A DNA stretch of 41,217 nt, taken from the NCBI GenBank assembly GCA_965653225.1, contig CBFGZI010000021.1, positions 1 to 41,217 on the forward strand. Direction: 5' to 3'. A program made the position numbers and the translations under genes. Numbering within the stretch: the first letter of the stretch is position 1; each line of letters begins with the position of its first letter. Positions 32,503 through 41,015 of the stretch are shown one piece after another. Source of the DNA: JALZDI01 sp965653225 (GTDB taxonomy: Bacteria > Actinomycetota > Actinomycetes > Propionibacteriales > Nocardioidaceae). The notes below the pieces were generated by a model, which made no database searches, was not told where the DNA came from, and worked only from the letters and a program-made list of their open reading frames with translations.

Positions 32503-34191
32503 GTGAGGCCACCGCAGACCACGGTCGAGGCGCTGGCGCAGGCAGCCACGCGGTTCGGGGAACGCGAGGCGCTCGTCGACGGGGACGTCCGGATGGACTT
32601 CGAGACCCTGCGAACCGAGGTGCACGACGTCGCGCGGGCGCTGCTCGCGCTCGACGTGCAGCGCGGTGCACGGGTCGCGCTGTGGGCGCCCAACACCCAC
32701 CACTGGGTGCTGTTCGCGTTGGCCGTGCACTGCGTCGGCGGCACCCTGGTGCCGATCAACACGCGCTTCACCGGCCATGAGGCACTCGACGTGGTCGAAC
32801 GCACGCAGGCCGACGTGCTGGCACTGCCCGACCGGTTCCTCGGCACCGACCGGCTGCAGCAGCTGCGCGCGGCTGCCGACCCGGCGGGCATGACCGAGGA
32901 CGCGGGTGACACCGCGCCGGTGCCCGGGCTGGCGTACCTGCGCCATGTGGTGCTTCTTCCCGGAGACGCCGCGGAGGGCGCCGATCATGGCGACGCGACG
33001 AGGCCCGAAGTCGGCGTGCTCGGGTGGGACGACCTGATGCAGCGTGCCGCGACCGTGTCACGACAACGGCTGGAGGAGCGCAGCGGGCAGGTCGGACCCG
33101 ACGACGTCAGCGATGTCCTGTTCACCTCGGGCACGACCGGCCGCAGCAAGGGTGCGGTGAGCACCCACCGGCAGGCGATGGCGGTCGCCGACGCGTGGGC
33201 CGAGTGCGGCGAGCTGAGCGAGCACGACCGCTACCTGGTGATCAACCCGTTCTTCCACAGCTTCGGCTACAAGGCCGGCATCCTGGCCGCCCTGTCGCGC
33301 GGTGCCGCGGTGGTGCCGCAGGCCACGTTCGACATCGGCGAGACGATGCGCGCGATCGACCGCGAGCGGATCACGGTGCTGCCCGGTCCGCCCACGATCT
33401 ACCAGAGCATCCTCAACGCGCCCGAACGCGACAGCATCGACACCTCGTCGCTGCGGCTGGCGGTGACCGGTGCGGCGATGGTGCCGGTCGCGCTGGTGGA
33501 GCGCATGCGCCGCGACCTCTCGTTCGACACCGTGCTCACCGCATACGGGCTGACCGAGGCCGTCGTGGTCACGATGTGCCGCCCGGGCGACGACCCGGAC
33601 ACGATCTCGCGCACGTCGGGACGGGCCACGGCCGACTTCGAGATCCGCATCACCGGCCGGGAGGGCGACGACCTCGGGCCGGGCGAGGACGGCGAGGTCC
33701 TGCTGCGCGGGCCCAACGTGATGCAGGGATACCTCGACGACCCGGAGGCCACCGCGGAGGCCATCGACCCCGACGGCTGGCTGCACACCGGCGACGTGGG
33801 CAACCTCGACGACCGCGGCTACCTGACGCTGACCGACCGGCTCAAGGACGTGTTCACCAGCGGCGGGTTCAACGTCTACCCCGCCGAGGTCGAGCAGGTG
33901 CTGGCCCGGCTCGACGATGTGGTGGAGTCCGCGGTCGTCGGCGTGCCGGACGAACGGCTGGGCGAGGTCGGCCGGGCGTTCGTCGTGCTCCGCCACGGTG
34001 CGAGCACCACCGAGGACGACATCGCGGCGTTCTGCGCCGAGCGGCTGGCCAACTACAAGCGCCCGCGCTACGTCGACCTGGTCGACAGCCTCCCGCGCAA
34101 CGCCGGCGGCAAGGTGCTCAAGCGCGACCTGCGGCAGCGGTCGCCGGCCCACCGCGCGAACGCGGGCGCCACCACCGAGAAGGAGTCCTGA
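32503..34191 (+). CDS. fadD3: HIP-CoA synthetase FadD3
   Basis: A 562-residue ANL ligase with VLFTSGTTGRSKGAVSTHRQ, INPFFHSFGYKAGILAALSRGA, VLTAYGLTEAVVVTMC, the hinge LTDRLKDVFTSGGFNVYPAEVEQ and the catalytic lysine in NAGGKVLKRDLRQR. It corresponds to Rv3561 (FadD3), which activates the C/D-ring propionate HIP and so makes the KstR2 inducer. The GTG at 32503 has GAGGAG eight bases upstream. It has an unusually long acidic insert before the P-loop (about residues 128-205). The stop shares one base with the next gene (TGATG). Confidence 0.92.
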   Translation: MRPPQTTVEALAQAATRFGEREALVDGDVRMDFETLRTEVHDVARALLALDVQRGARVALWAPNTHHWVLFALAVHCVGGTLVPINTRFTGHEALDVVERTQADVLALPDRFLGTDRLQQLRAAADPAGMTEDAGDTAPVPGLAYLRHVVLLPGDAAEGADHGDATRPEVGVLGWDDLMQRAATVSRQRLEERSGQVGPDDVSDVLFTSGTTGRSKGAVSTHRQAMAVADAWAECGELSEHDRYLVINPFFHSFGYKAGILAALSRGAAVVPQATFDIGETMRAIDRERITVLPGPPTIYQSILNAPERDSIDTSSLRLAVTGAAMVPVALVERMRRDLSFDTVLTAYGLTEAVVVTMCRPGDDPDTISRTSGRATADFEIRITGREGDDLGPGEDGEVLLRGPNVMQGYLDDPEATAEAIDPDGWLHTGDVGNLDDRGYLTLTDRLKDVFTSGGFNVYPAEVEQVLARLDDVVESAVVGVPDERLGEVGRAFVVLRHGASTTEDDIAAFCAERLANYKRPRYVDLVDSLPRNAGGKVLKRDLRQRSPAHRANAGATTEKES

Positions 34192-35045
34192 TGAGCAGCA
34201 CGCCGGCGGAGGAGCAGGTCGTCACCTACGAGCGGCGCGGGCCGGTCGCGTTCGTGATGATGAACCGTCCCGACTACCGCAACGCGCAGAACTCCAAGAT
34301 GACCTACGCCCTCGACGCCGCCTTCACCCGCGCGGTCGACGACGCCGAGGTGAAGGTGATCGTGCTCGGCGGTGCGGGCAGGCACTTCTCCGCCGGTCAC
34401 GACATCGGCACTCCTGGACGCGACGTCGACGAGACCTTCGAGCGCAAGGCGGTGATGTGGTGGGACCACGTCGACCGCGAGGGCGGCGACCAGCGGTTCG
34501 CGCGTGAGTCCGAGGTCTACATGGGGATGTGCCGCCGCTGGCGTGACATCCCCAAGCCCACGATCGCGATGGTGCAGGGCGCCTGCATCGCTGGCGGGCT
34601 GATGCTGGCATGGGTGTGCGACCTGGTCGTGGCCTCCGACGACGCGTTCTTCTCCGACCCAGTCGTGCGCATGGGGATCCCGGGCGTGGAGTACTTCGCG
34701 CACCCGTGGGTGATGGGACCGCGTGCGGCGAAGGAGTTCCTGTTCACCGGCGACCGGTTCGACGCCGAACGTGCCCGCGAAGTCGGCATGGTCAACCGGG
34801 TCGTACCGCGTGACGACCTCGAGGACGAGGTGACAGCGATCGCCGAGCGGGTCGCGAAGATGCCGCAGTTCGGTCTCGCGCTGACCAAGAAGGCCGTCAA
34901 CCAGGCGGAGGACCAGATGGGTATGCGCACCGGCATGGACTCGGTCTTCGGGCTGCACCACTTCGCGCACGCGCACAACGCCGAGGTGTCCAAGGACTCG
35001 CTCGCCGGGCTGGACGCACGCGGGATGCGCGACGCGGGGCGCTGA
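34191..35045 (+). CDS. Extra enoyl-CoA hydratase between fadD3 and fadE31
   Basis: A 284-residue crotonase-family protein: VAFVMMNRPDYRNAQNSKMTYALDAAF, GAGRHFSAGHDIGTPGRDVDETF (oxyanion segment) and GACIAGGLMLAWVCDLVVASDDAFFSDPVVRMGIPGVEYFAHPW. It has a longer middle loop rich in Trp and Arg. M. tuberculosis, as I recall, has no gene here, since fadD3 is followed by fadE31. One-base overlaps on both sides (TGATG) place it firmly in the KstR2 operon. It probably hydrates an enoyl-CoA made by FadE31/32/33 or FadE30. It is not EchA20, which is also present. Confidence 0.87.
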   Translation: MSSTPAEEQVVTYERRGPVAFVMMNRPDYRNAQNSKMTYALDAAFTRAVDDAEVKVIVLGGAGRHFSAGHDIGTPGRDVDETFERKAVMWWDHVDREGGDQRFARESEVYMGMCRRWRDIPKPTIAMVQGACIAGGLMLAWVCDLVVASDDAFFSDPVVRMGIPGVEYFAHPWVMGPRAAKEFLFTGDRFDAERAREVGMVNRVVPRDDLEDEVTAIAERVAKMPQFGLALTKKAVNQAEDQMGMRTGMDSVFGLHHFAHAHNAEVSKDSLAGLDARGMRDAGR

Positions 35046-36211
35046 TGGACCTCGACCTCGACCAGGAGTCGCTGGCCTTCCGCGACGAGGCGCGGGCGTG
35101 GCTGCGCGCGAACGTGCCCGCCACGCCGTTGCCGTCGCTGGACACCGCTGAGGGGTTCGCGCAGCACCGCGAGTGGGAGCAGCGGCTCGGCGAGGCGCGC
35201 TGGTCGGCGGTGTCGTGGCCGGGCGAGTACGGCGGGCGCGACGCGACCCTGCTGCAGTGGGTGCTGTTCGAGGAGGAGTACTACCGCGCGGGGGCACCCG
35301 CGCGGGTGTCGCAGAACGGCGTGTTCCTGCTGGCGCCGACGATGTTCGAGCACGGCACCGACGAGCAGCGACGCAGGTTCCTGCCGCGCATGGCGACGGG
35401 CGCCGACATCTGGGCGCAGGCGTGGTCGGAGCCGGAGGCCGGCAGTGACCTGGCTGCGATCCGCAGCACGGCTACGCGTACGGAGGGCGGCTGGCGGCTG
35501 CGCGGCCAGAAGACGTGGAGCTCGCGGGCCGCGTTCGCCGACTGGGGCTTCGGGCTGTTCCGCAGCGACCCGGCCGCGGAGCGGCACCGCGGCCTGACGT
35601 ACTTCCTGTTCCCGCTCGATGCCGACGGCGTGACCGTACGCCCGATCGCGCAGCTCGACGGCGAGACCGGGTTCGCCGAGATCTTCCTCGACGACGTGTT
35701 CGTGCCCGACTCCGACGTGCTGGGTGAGGTCGGTGCCGGCTGGAAGGTCGCGATGAGCACCGCGGGCAGCGAGCGCGGGCTGTCGCTGCGCTCCCCCGGC
35801 CGGTTCTGCGCGGCGGCCGCCCGGCTGGTCGACCTTCGGCGCCGGCTGCCAGAGACGGTCGACGGCGCGGTCGCCGAGCGGGTGGCCGACGCGTGGATCG
35901 GCGCGCAGGCCTACCGGCTGCACACGTTCGAGACCGTGACCCGGCTCGCCGATGGCGGCCGCGTCGGGGCGGAGGCGAGCCTGGGCAAGCTGTTCTGGTC
36001 CGAGCTCGACGTCGCGCTGCACGAGACCGCGCTCGACCTGCTCGGTGGCGATGCCGAGCTCGCGCCCGGCTCGCCCGAGGCGGTCGACGCGGGGCGCTGG
36101 CTGGACGGCTACCTGTTCTCCCTGGCCGGGCCCGTCTACGCCGGGACCAACGAGATCCAGCGCAACGTGGTCGCCGAACGTGTGCTCGGCCTGCCGCGGG
36201 GGTCCCGATGA
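35045..36211 (+). CDS. fadE31: Acyl-CoA dehydrogenase FadE31
   Basis: A 388-residue acyl-CoA dehydrogenase: AWSEPEAGSDLAAIRSTATR, GQKTWSSRAAFADWGFGLFRSDP, the helix TAGSERGLSLRSPG with the presumed base, and YAGTNEIQRNVVAERVLGLPRG. It corresponds to Rv3562. M. tuberculosis FadE31 forms mixed tetramers with FadE32 or FadE33, and the three genes are adjacent here too. The ATG at 35045 lies in the preceding stop (TGATG). It acts on CoA esters left after C/D-ring opening. Confidence 0.9.
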   Translation: MDLDLDQESLAFRDEARAWLRANVPATPLPSLDTAEGFAQHREWEQRLGEARWSAVSWPGEYGGRDATLLQWVLFEEEYYRAGAPARVSQNGVFLLAPTMFEHGTDEQRRRFLPRMATGADIWAQAWSEPEAGSDLAAIRSTATRTEGGWRLRGQKTWSSRAAFADWGFGLFRSDPAAERHRGLTYFLFPLDADGVTVRPIAQLDGETGFAEIFLDDVFVPDSDVLGEVGAGWKVAMSTAGSERGLSLRSPGRFCAAAARLVDLRRRLPETVDGAVAERVADAWIGAQAYRLHTFETVTRLADGGRVGAEASLGKLFWSELDVALHETALDLLGGDAELAPGSPEAVDAGRWLDGYLFSLAGPVYAGTNEIQRNVVAERVLGLPRGSR

Positions 36212-36241
36212 GGTGCACACAGTGAGGCGGGCACGGTGAGG
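36209..36241 (+). repeat. 14-base tandem repeat between fadE31 and fadE32
   Basis: TGAGG occurs at 36209, 36223 and 36237, exactly 14 bases apart, inside the units TGAGGTGCACACAG and TGAGGCGGGCACGG. The first TGA is the fadE31 stop and the last unit carries the GTG start of fadE32. It resembles the spacer repeats at 2723 and 14864. Confidence 0.7.
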
Positions 36242-37270
36242 TTCGCGCCGTCGGTGGAGCAGCGCCAGTTCGCGCAGAGCCTGCACGACCTGCTGACCGA
36301 CGCCGGCACGCCTGCGGTCGCGCGGGCGGCCGCCGGCGGTGAGCTCTCGGCGGGCCGCGCGGTCTGGAAACAGATCGCCGAGGTGGGCCTGCCCGCCCTG
36401 CTCGTCCCCGAACGCTGGGGTGGGCTCGACGCCGACTGCACGGACGCGGTGGTGGCGTTCGAGGAGCTGGGCCACCATGCCCTGCCCGGGCCGGCTGTCG
36501 AGTCGATGGCGGTGGCACCCGCGCTGCTGCGCGCGCTCGTCGACAACCATCCCGACCTCGCGGAGCGGTGGCTTCCCGGGCTGGCCGGCGGCGACCGCGT
36601 CGTCACCGTGGCGCACGAGCTGTGCCCGCGGGCGGTCGGCGCCGGGTGGGCCGACGACGTGCTGCAGGTGCAAGGTGACGAGCTGCGCCTCGTTCCTTCA
36701 TCCGTGCTCGAGCCGCAGAGATCGATCGATCCTTCACGTCAGATCGACACGATTACGGACGGCAGTGTCGGCGACGTTCTCGCCTCCGGACCCGGGGTTG
36801 CGAGGGCCGCCGCGCGGGCCGTCGAGCTGGGGACGCTCATGGTGAGCGCCCAGCTGCTCGGCGCTGCCCGGATGCTGCTGGCGATGAGCACGGAGTACGC
36901 GCTGCAGCGCGAGCAGTTCGGCCGCCGGATCGGCGAGTTCCAGGCGGTCAAGCACCACCTCGCCGACGTCGCGGTCGCGGTGGAGTTCACCCGCCCGCTC
37001 GTCCACGGGGCCGCGGTCGCGCTCGATCGACGATCCTCCTACGCGGTCCGGGACGTGTCCGCGGCCAAGGTCGCGGCCGGGCGGACGGCCGACCGGGCGG
37101 CCCGTGCGGCCCTGCAGGTGCACGGTGCCATCGGCTACACCCAGGAGCACGACCTGTCGGTGTGGCTGCTGTACGTCCGCGCGCTGGTCACCGCGTGGGG
37201 CACCGCGTCGTACCACCGGTCACGGGTGCTGGCCGCGCTGACCCCGACCGATGAGCAGGGTGCGCCCTGA
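36236..37270 (+). CDS. fadE32: Acyl-CoA dehydrogenase FadE32
   Basis: A 344-residue, rather short acyl-CoA dehydrogenase: VGLPALLVPERWGGLDADCTDAVVAFEELGHHALPGPAVE, EYALQREQFGRRIGEFQAVKHHLADVAVAVEF and VHGAIGYTQEHDLSVWLLY with a Glu at the usual base position. It corresponds to Rv3563; FadE32 works with FadE31 on the ring-opened MOODA-CoA. The GTG at 36236 has only a weak purine site (GAGGCGGG) and relies on the 14-base repeat spacer. The middle domain is reduced, as in many actinobacterial partner subunits. It overlaps fadE33 by TGATG. Confidence 0.88.
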   Translation: MRFAPSVEQRQFAQSLHDLLTDAGTPAVARAAAGGELSAGRAVWKQIAEVGLPALLVPERWGGLDADCTDAVVAFEELGHHALPGPAVESMAVAPALLRALVDNHPDLAERWLPGLAGGDRVVTVAHELCPRAVGAGWADDVLQVQGDELRLVPSSVLEPQRSIDPSRQIDTITDGSVGDVLASGPGVARAAARAVELGTLMVSAQLLGAARMLLAMSTEYALQREQFGRRIGEFQAVKHHLADVAVAVEFTRPLVHGAAVALDRRSSYAVRDVSAAKVAAGRTADRAARAALQVHGAIGYTQEHDLSVWLLYVRALVTAWGTASYHRSRVLAALTPTDEQGAP

Positions 37271-38385
37271 TGCACCTGAGCGAGGAGCAGCACGAGCTGC
37301 AACGGACCGTCCGGCGCCTGGTCGAACGCGCCGCCGACAACACGTCGCTCCGCACGGCGGCCGAGTCCGAGGCCGGGTACGACACGCGGCTCTGGTCGCG
37401 GCTGACCGGTGAGGTGGGCGCGGCCGGCCTCGCCGTACCGGAGAGGTACGGCGGAAGCGGCTTCTCCATGCTCGAGTCGATGCTGGTGCTGGAGGAGCTC
37501 GGACGTACGTTGACGCCGTCGCCGATGCTGGGGTCGGCGGTGCTCGCCACCCAGGCGCTGCTGCTGTGCGGCGACGACGACCTCTGCGCCAAGCTGCTGC
37601 CCGACCTGGCCGCGGGCCGGACCACGGCCGCACTCGCCTGGGCCGGCGCCGACGGCTCCTGGGAGCCCGACGCCACCCGCGTCACCGCCGGCCCCATCTC
37701 TGGGGGAGCGTTCTCGCTGACCGGGACGGCGCACTACGTGCTCGACGGCGACCACGCCGACCATCAGCTGGTGGCTGCCCGCACAGATGACGGCATCGCG
37801 CTGTTCGTCGTACCCGGGGAGCAGACCGGCGTGGAACGTCACGCGACGACCGGCATGGACCTCACGCGCCGGCTGACGAGCATCACCCTGGACCACTGCG
37901 AGGGGAGACTGGTCGGTGAGGACGGTACGGGCCACCGCGTGCTCTCGAGAGTGAGCGACCTCGGCTGTGTCGCGCTGGCGATGGAGCAGGTCGGCGCCGC
38001 CGCGCGCTGCCTGGAGATGACCGTCGACTACACCAAGCAGCGTGAGCAGTTCGGACGCCCAGTGGGGTCGTTCCAGGCGCTCAAGCACCGGCTGGCCGAC
38101 CTGTACGTACTCGTGGAGACCGCACGATCGGCGGCATACGCGGCGGCGTGGGCCGCGGCCGATCCTGACGAGGAGGACCTGGCGCACTGGGCGTCGGTGG
38201 CGAAGGTGTACTGCTCCGAGGCGCTGTTCGCCGTCGCGTCCGAGGCGGTCCAGATGCACGGCGGCATCGCGATCACCTGGGAGCACGACGCGCATCTGTA
38301 CCTCAAGCGCGCCCACGGCAGCGCGCAGCTGTTCGGGCAGCCGCGTTCGTTCGTCTCCCGGCTGGGTGTCGACGTTCTCGGCTAG
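37270..38385 (+). CDS. fadE33: Acyl-CoA dehydrogenase FadE33
   Basis: A 371-residue acyl-CoA dehydrogenase: EVGAAGLAVPERYGGSGFSMLESMLVLEELGRTLTPSPML, YTKQREQFGRPVGSFQALKHRLADLYVLVE and VQMHGGIAITWEHDAHLYLKRAHGSAQLFG, with Glu in WEHD. It corresponds to Rv3564, another partner of FadE31. The ATG at 37270 overlaps the fadE32 stop. The DinB-like gene follows 10 bases after the stop. Confidence 0.9.
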   Translation: MHLSEEQHELQRTVRRLVERAADNTSLRTAAESEAGYDTRLWSRLTGEVGAAGLAVPERYGGSGFSMLESMLVLEELGRTLTPSPMLGSAVLATQALLLCGDDDLCAKLLPDLAAGRTTAALAWAGADGSWEPDATRVTAGPISGGAFSLTGTAHYVLDGDHADHQLVAARTDDGIALFVVPGEQTGVERHATTGMDLTRRLTSITLDHCEGRLVGEDGTGHRVLSRVSDLGCVALAMEQVGAAARCLEMTVDYTKQREQFGRPVGSFQALKHRLADLYVLVETARSAAYAAAWAAADPDEEDLAHWASVAKVYCSEALFAVASEAVQMHGGIAITWEHDAHLYLKRAHGSAQLFGQPRSFVSRLGVDVLG

Positions 38386-38395
38386 TGTCCGGGAC

Positions 38396-38980
38396 ATGCC
38401 AGGAAACGTTCCCCCGGTCGTTGACGAACGCGACGGCCTGATGAGGTACCTCGAGCAGCAGCGCGCCGGCATCCGTAACGTCGCGTACGGCCTCACCGAG
38501 GACCAGATCCGCGTCAAGCCCACCAACAGCGCGATCTGCATCGGAGGACTGATCAAGCATGTGACCGCGTGCGAGCGCGGCTGGGTCGACACGATGCTGC
38601 AGCGAAGCAAGGACCAGAGCGTCGAGGAGGCGGCCGAGCAGTGGGGCGCCGACTGGCAGGTCACGGCCGACGACACCCTGGCCTCCCTGCTCGCCGACTA
38701 CGAGGCCTGCGCCCGCGAGACCGAGGAGGCGGTGGCCGGCATCGACGACCTGTCCCAGCCGGTGCCGGTGCCCCAGGACGCCCCGTGGTTCCCGAAGGAC
38801 GTCGAGGCCTGGTCGGTGCGCTGGGTGCTGCTGCACCTGATCGAGGAGGTCGCGCGGCACGCCGGCCACGGAGACATCATCCGCGAGCACATCGACGGCG
38901 CCACGATGTACGAGCTGATGGCCGCCGCCGAGGGCTGGCCCGAGACGCCGTGGCTCAAGCCATGGCGTGCCGACCGCTGA
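38396..38980 (+). CDS. DinB/DUF664-type four-helix-bundle protein
   Basis: A 194-residue protein with the DinB-like layout: LMRYLEQQRAGIRNVAYGLTEDQIR in helix one, ICIGGLIKHVTACERGW (first metal His) and LLHLIEEVARHAGHGDIIREHIDG (H-x3-H pair). This is the DUF664/mycothiol-dependent-type metal-binding bundle. It begins 10 bases after fadE33 and 21 bases before the FAH-family gene, so it may be part of the fadD3 operon. Enzymatic function is unknown; some relatives use mycothiol as cofactor. Confidence 0.85.
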   Translation: MPGNVPPVVDERDGLMRYLEQQRAGIRNVAYGLTEDQIRVKPTNSAICIGGLIKHVTACERGWVDTMLQRSKDQSVEEAAEQWGADWQVTADDTLASLLADYEACARETEEAVAGIDDLSQPVPVPQDAPWFPKDVEAWSVRWVLLHLIEEVARHAGHGDIIREHIDGATMYELMAAAEGWPETPWLKPWRADR

Positions 38981-39001
38981 GCTGACCCGGAGAGGAGTCC
39001 C

Positions 39002-39691
39002 ATGGCATACGCGATCCAGCCGCCCGTCGTCACCACCGTCCCCGTACAGGGCACCGACGCCGAGTTCCCGGTCGCGCGCATCTTCTGTGTCGGGCGCAAC
39101 TACGCCGACCACGCGATCGAGATGGGGCACGACCCCGACCGAGAGCCGCCGTTCTTCTTCATGAAGCCGGGTGACGCGGTGGTCCCGACCGGGAGCACTC
39201 TCCCCTTTCCGTCGGTGACGAAGGAGCTGCATCACGAGATCGAGCTGGTGGTGGCTCTCGTAGAGGGTGGTTCCGACATCGTGGCGGAGGACGCGCTGTC
39301 GCACGTGTACGGCTACGGCGTCGGCCTGGACATGACGCGCCGCGACCTGCAGGCGGAGGCGAAGAAGGCCGGACGGCCGTGGGACATGGCCAAGGGGTTC
39401 GACCGCTCGGCTCCGATGAGCCCTATCCGCCCGGCCGCGGACATCGGCCACCCGGAGAAGGGCGCCATCTGGCTGCGGGTCAACGGCGAGACTCGGCAGG
39501 AAGGCGACCTCGACCAGCAGATCTGGAAGGTGCCCGAGACGATCGCCTACCTCAGCACGCTCGTCGAGCTGCGGCCGGGAGACCTGATCATGACCGGCAC
39601 TCCGGCCGGTGTCGGCCGGGTCGAGCCCGGTGACCGGCTCGAGGGGCATATCGATGGTGTGGGAGACCTGGAGGTCACCTACCAGGGCTGA
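39002..39691 (+). CDS. Fumarylacetoacetate hydrolase-family enzyme
   Basis: A 229-residue FAH-fold protein: IFCVGRNYADHAIEMG near residue 28, FFFMKPGDAVVPTG, the metal-binding HHEIELVVAL (H-x-E-x-E), YGYGVGLDMTRRDLQAEAKKAGRPW and the end GDLIMTGTPAGVGRVEPGD. It is closest to fumarylpyruvate hydrolases and acylpyruvases, which cleave a carbon-carbon bond in beta-diketo acids. The ATG at 39002 follows GAGAGGAG. It may be the last gene of the KstR2-controlled operon; a role on a diketone from C/D-ring cleavage is possible but unproven. Confidence 0.87.
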   Translation: MAYAIQPPVVTTVPVQGTDAEFPVARIFCVGRNYADHAIEMGHDPDREPPFFFMKPGDAVVPTGSTLPFPSVTKELHHEIELVVALVEGGSDIVAEDALSHVYGYGVGLDMTRRDLQAEAKKAGRPWDMAKGFDRSAPMSPIRPAADIGHPEKGAIWLRVNGETRQEGDLDQQIWKVPETIAYLSTLVELRPGDLIMTGTPAGVGRVEPGDRLEGHIDGVGDLEVTYQG

Positions 39692-39770
39692 CCACTCGAC
39701 AGATCCCTCGCCGTGGCTTCGGCCATCATGGAAGCAACGCTGAAGTCGCCTTCGACTTGGGCGCTGGTTC

Positions 39771-39794
39771 CGTACGGCCGACCCGGCCCGTACG
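39771..39794 (+). other. Inverted repeat upstream of the AI-2E-type gene
   Basis: CGTACGG (39771-39777) and CCGTACG (39788-39794) form a 7-base inverted repeat with a 10-base loop, 30 bases before the ATG. A smaller hairpin, AAGTCG-CCTT-CGACTT, lies at 39743-39758 and may end the preceding transcript. Either could be a terminator stem or an operator. Confidence 0.4.
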
Positions 39795-39824
39795 TACTGC
39801 GACCGACCTAGGGGGGAAGCAGTC

Positions 39825-41015
39825 ATGAGCCCATCGCTGCGGAAACGGACGAACATGACCCGCGGGCGCCTGAGCACTGACGGCCACGGCGTGGCAGTCC
39901 ACGGGCCAACCGACGGGACCGGCGGCACCACCTCCTGGTTCCAGGAGGCGCAGCCGTGGTTCCGGCGCGCCGTCATCTTCGTCCTGTTCGCCGTTGTCGC
40001 GCTACAGGTGGCCGAGTGGCTCTTCCATGGTCTGCGAACGTTCCTCGGGTTGCTGTTCCTGGCGTGGCTGTTCGCGATCAGCATGGAGGCCGTCGTGGGC
40101 GCGCTGGCGCGCCGGGGGATGCGGCGGGGTCTGGCCACCGGGCTGGTGATGCTGACGCTGTTCCTGTCGGTCGTCGTCTTCCTCGCCGCGTTCGGCGCAC
40201 TCCTGGTGGACCAGCTCACCGAGCTGGTCAGGGCCCTTCCCCGATCGGTGTCCGACACGGTGGACCTGGTCAACCGGACGCTGGGGACGAGCTTCAACGC
40301 GGCGGATGTGACCAACTCGCTGCGGCTTACTCCGGAACGCATCCAGGAGCTGGCCCAGACGCTGACGCCCGGAATCGTCGGGATCGTCTCGAAGGTCGTG
40401 GGCGTGGTTTTCCAGTTCTTCACGCTGCTGTTGTTCGCGTTCTACATGTCCGCGGAGATGCCCAAGCTGCGGGACAGCGTGGCCAGCCGGTTCCCGGCGC
40501 GGCAGCAGCAGGTGATCACGACGGTCTGGGCGATCGCGATCGAGAAGGCCGGCGGCTACGTCGTGTCCCGGCTGTTGCTCGCGGCGCTGAGCGCGTTGCT
40601 CACCGGCGCGTTCCTGGCACTCATCGGCGTGCCGTACTTTCTCCCGCTGGCGATCTGGACCGGGCTGGTGTCGCAGTTCATCCCGACCATCGGCACCTAC
40701 CTCGCGATCGCGTTGCCGGCCGTCATCGCACTGTCCGAGCAGCCGATCGACGCGGTGTGGGTGGTCCTCTTCGGTGTGACGTACCAGCAAGTGGAGAACT
40801 ACTTCTTCTCGCCGCGCATCACCGCCAGGACCATCTCGATCCATCCGGCCGTCGCGTTCGCCTCGGTGATCGTCGGCGGGGCGCTGTTCGGGCCGCTGGG
40901 CGCACTGGTCTCGATCCCGGTGGTCGCGGCGATCCAGGCGGTCATCGACACGTACGGGCGCCGGTACGAGCTGGTTCCTGCCGAGAGCGTGAGACCTGCG
41001 GTCCCCGCCGGCTGA
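39825..41015 (+). CDS. AI-2E/PerM-family membrane permease
   Basis: A 396-residue membrane protein of the AI-2E transporter family (PF01594 type). After a hydrophilic, positively charged 45-residue N-terminus there are about eight membrane segments: VIFVLFAVVALQVAEWLF, FLGLLFLAWLFAISMEAVV, LATGLVMLTLFLSVVVFLAA, VVGVVFQFFTLLLFAFYMS, and a C-terminal set with the family motif QQVENYFFSPRITARTISIHP at about 320-340. A soluble loop with amphipathic helices lies between segments three and four. The ATG at 39825 has GGGGGGAA upstream; the ATG at 39855 is an alternative. Cargo is unknown. It does not look linked to sterol catabolism. The 202 bases after it (41016-41217) hold no gene that I can support. 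Confidence 0.88.
   Translation: MSPSLRKRTNMTRGRLSTDGHGVAVHGPTDGTGGTTSWFQEAQPWFRRAVIFVLFAVVALQVAEWLFHGLRTFLGLLFLAWLFAISMEAVVGALARRGMRRGLATGLVMLTLFLSVVVFLAAFGALLVDQLTELVRALPRSVSDTVDLVNRTLGTSFNAADVTNSLRLTPERIQELAQTLTPGIVGIVSKVVGVVFQFFTLLLFAFYMSAEMPKLRDSVASRFPARQQQVITTVWAIAIEKAGGYVVSRLLLAALSALLTGAFLALIGVPYFLPLAIWTGLVSQFIPTIGTYLAIALPAVIALSEQPIDAVWVVLFGVTYQQVENYFFSPRITARTISIHPAVAFASVIVGGALFGPLGALVSIPVVAAIQAVIDTYGRRYELVPAESVRPAVPAG

Noticed and set aside
34517..36673. 718-codon open frame on the minus strand
   Set aside because: Antisense to the hydratase, fadE31 and fadE32, which have clear family motifs; no recognisable domain in the frame.
38303..40423. 706-codon open frame on the minus strand
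   Set aside because: It is antisense to fadE33, the DinB-like, FAH and permease genes; low-complexity Arg/His-rich translation typical of high-GC shadow frames.
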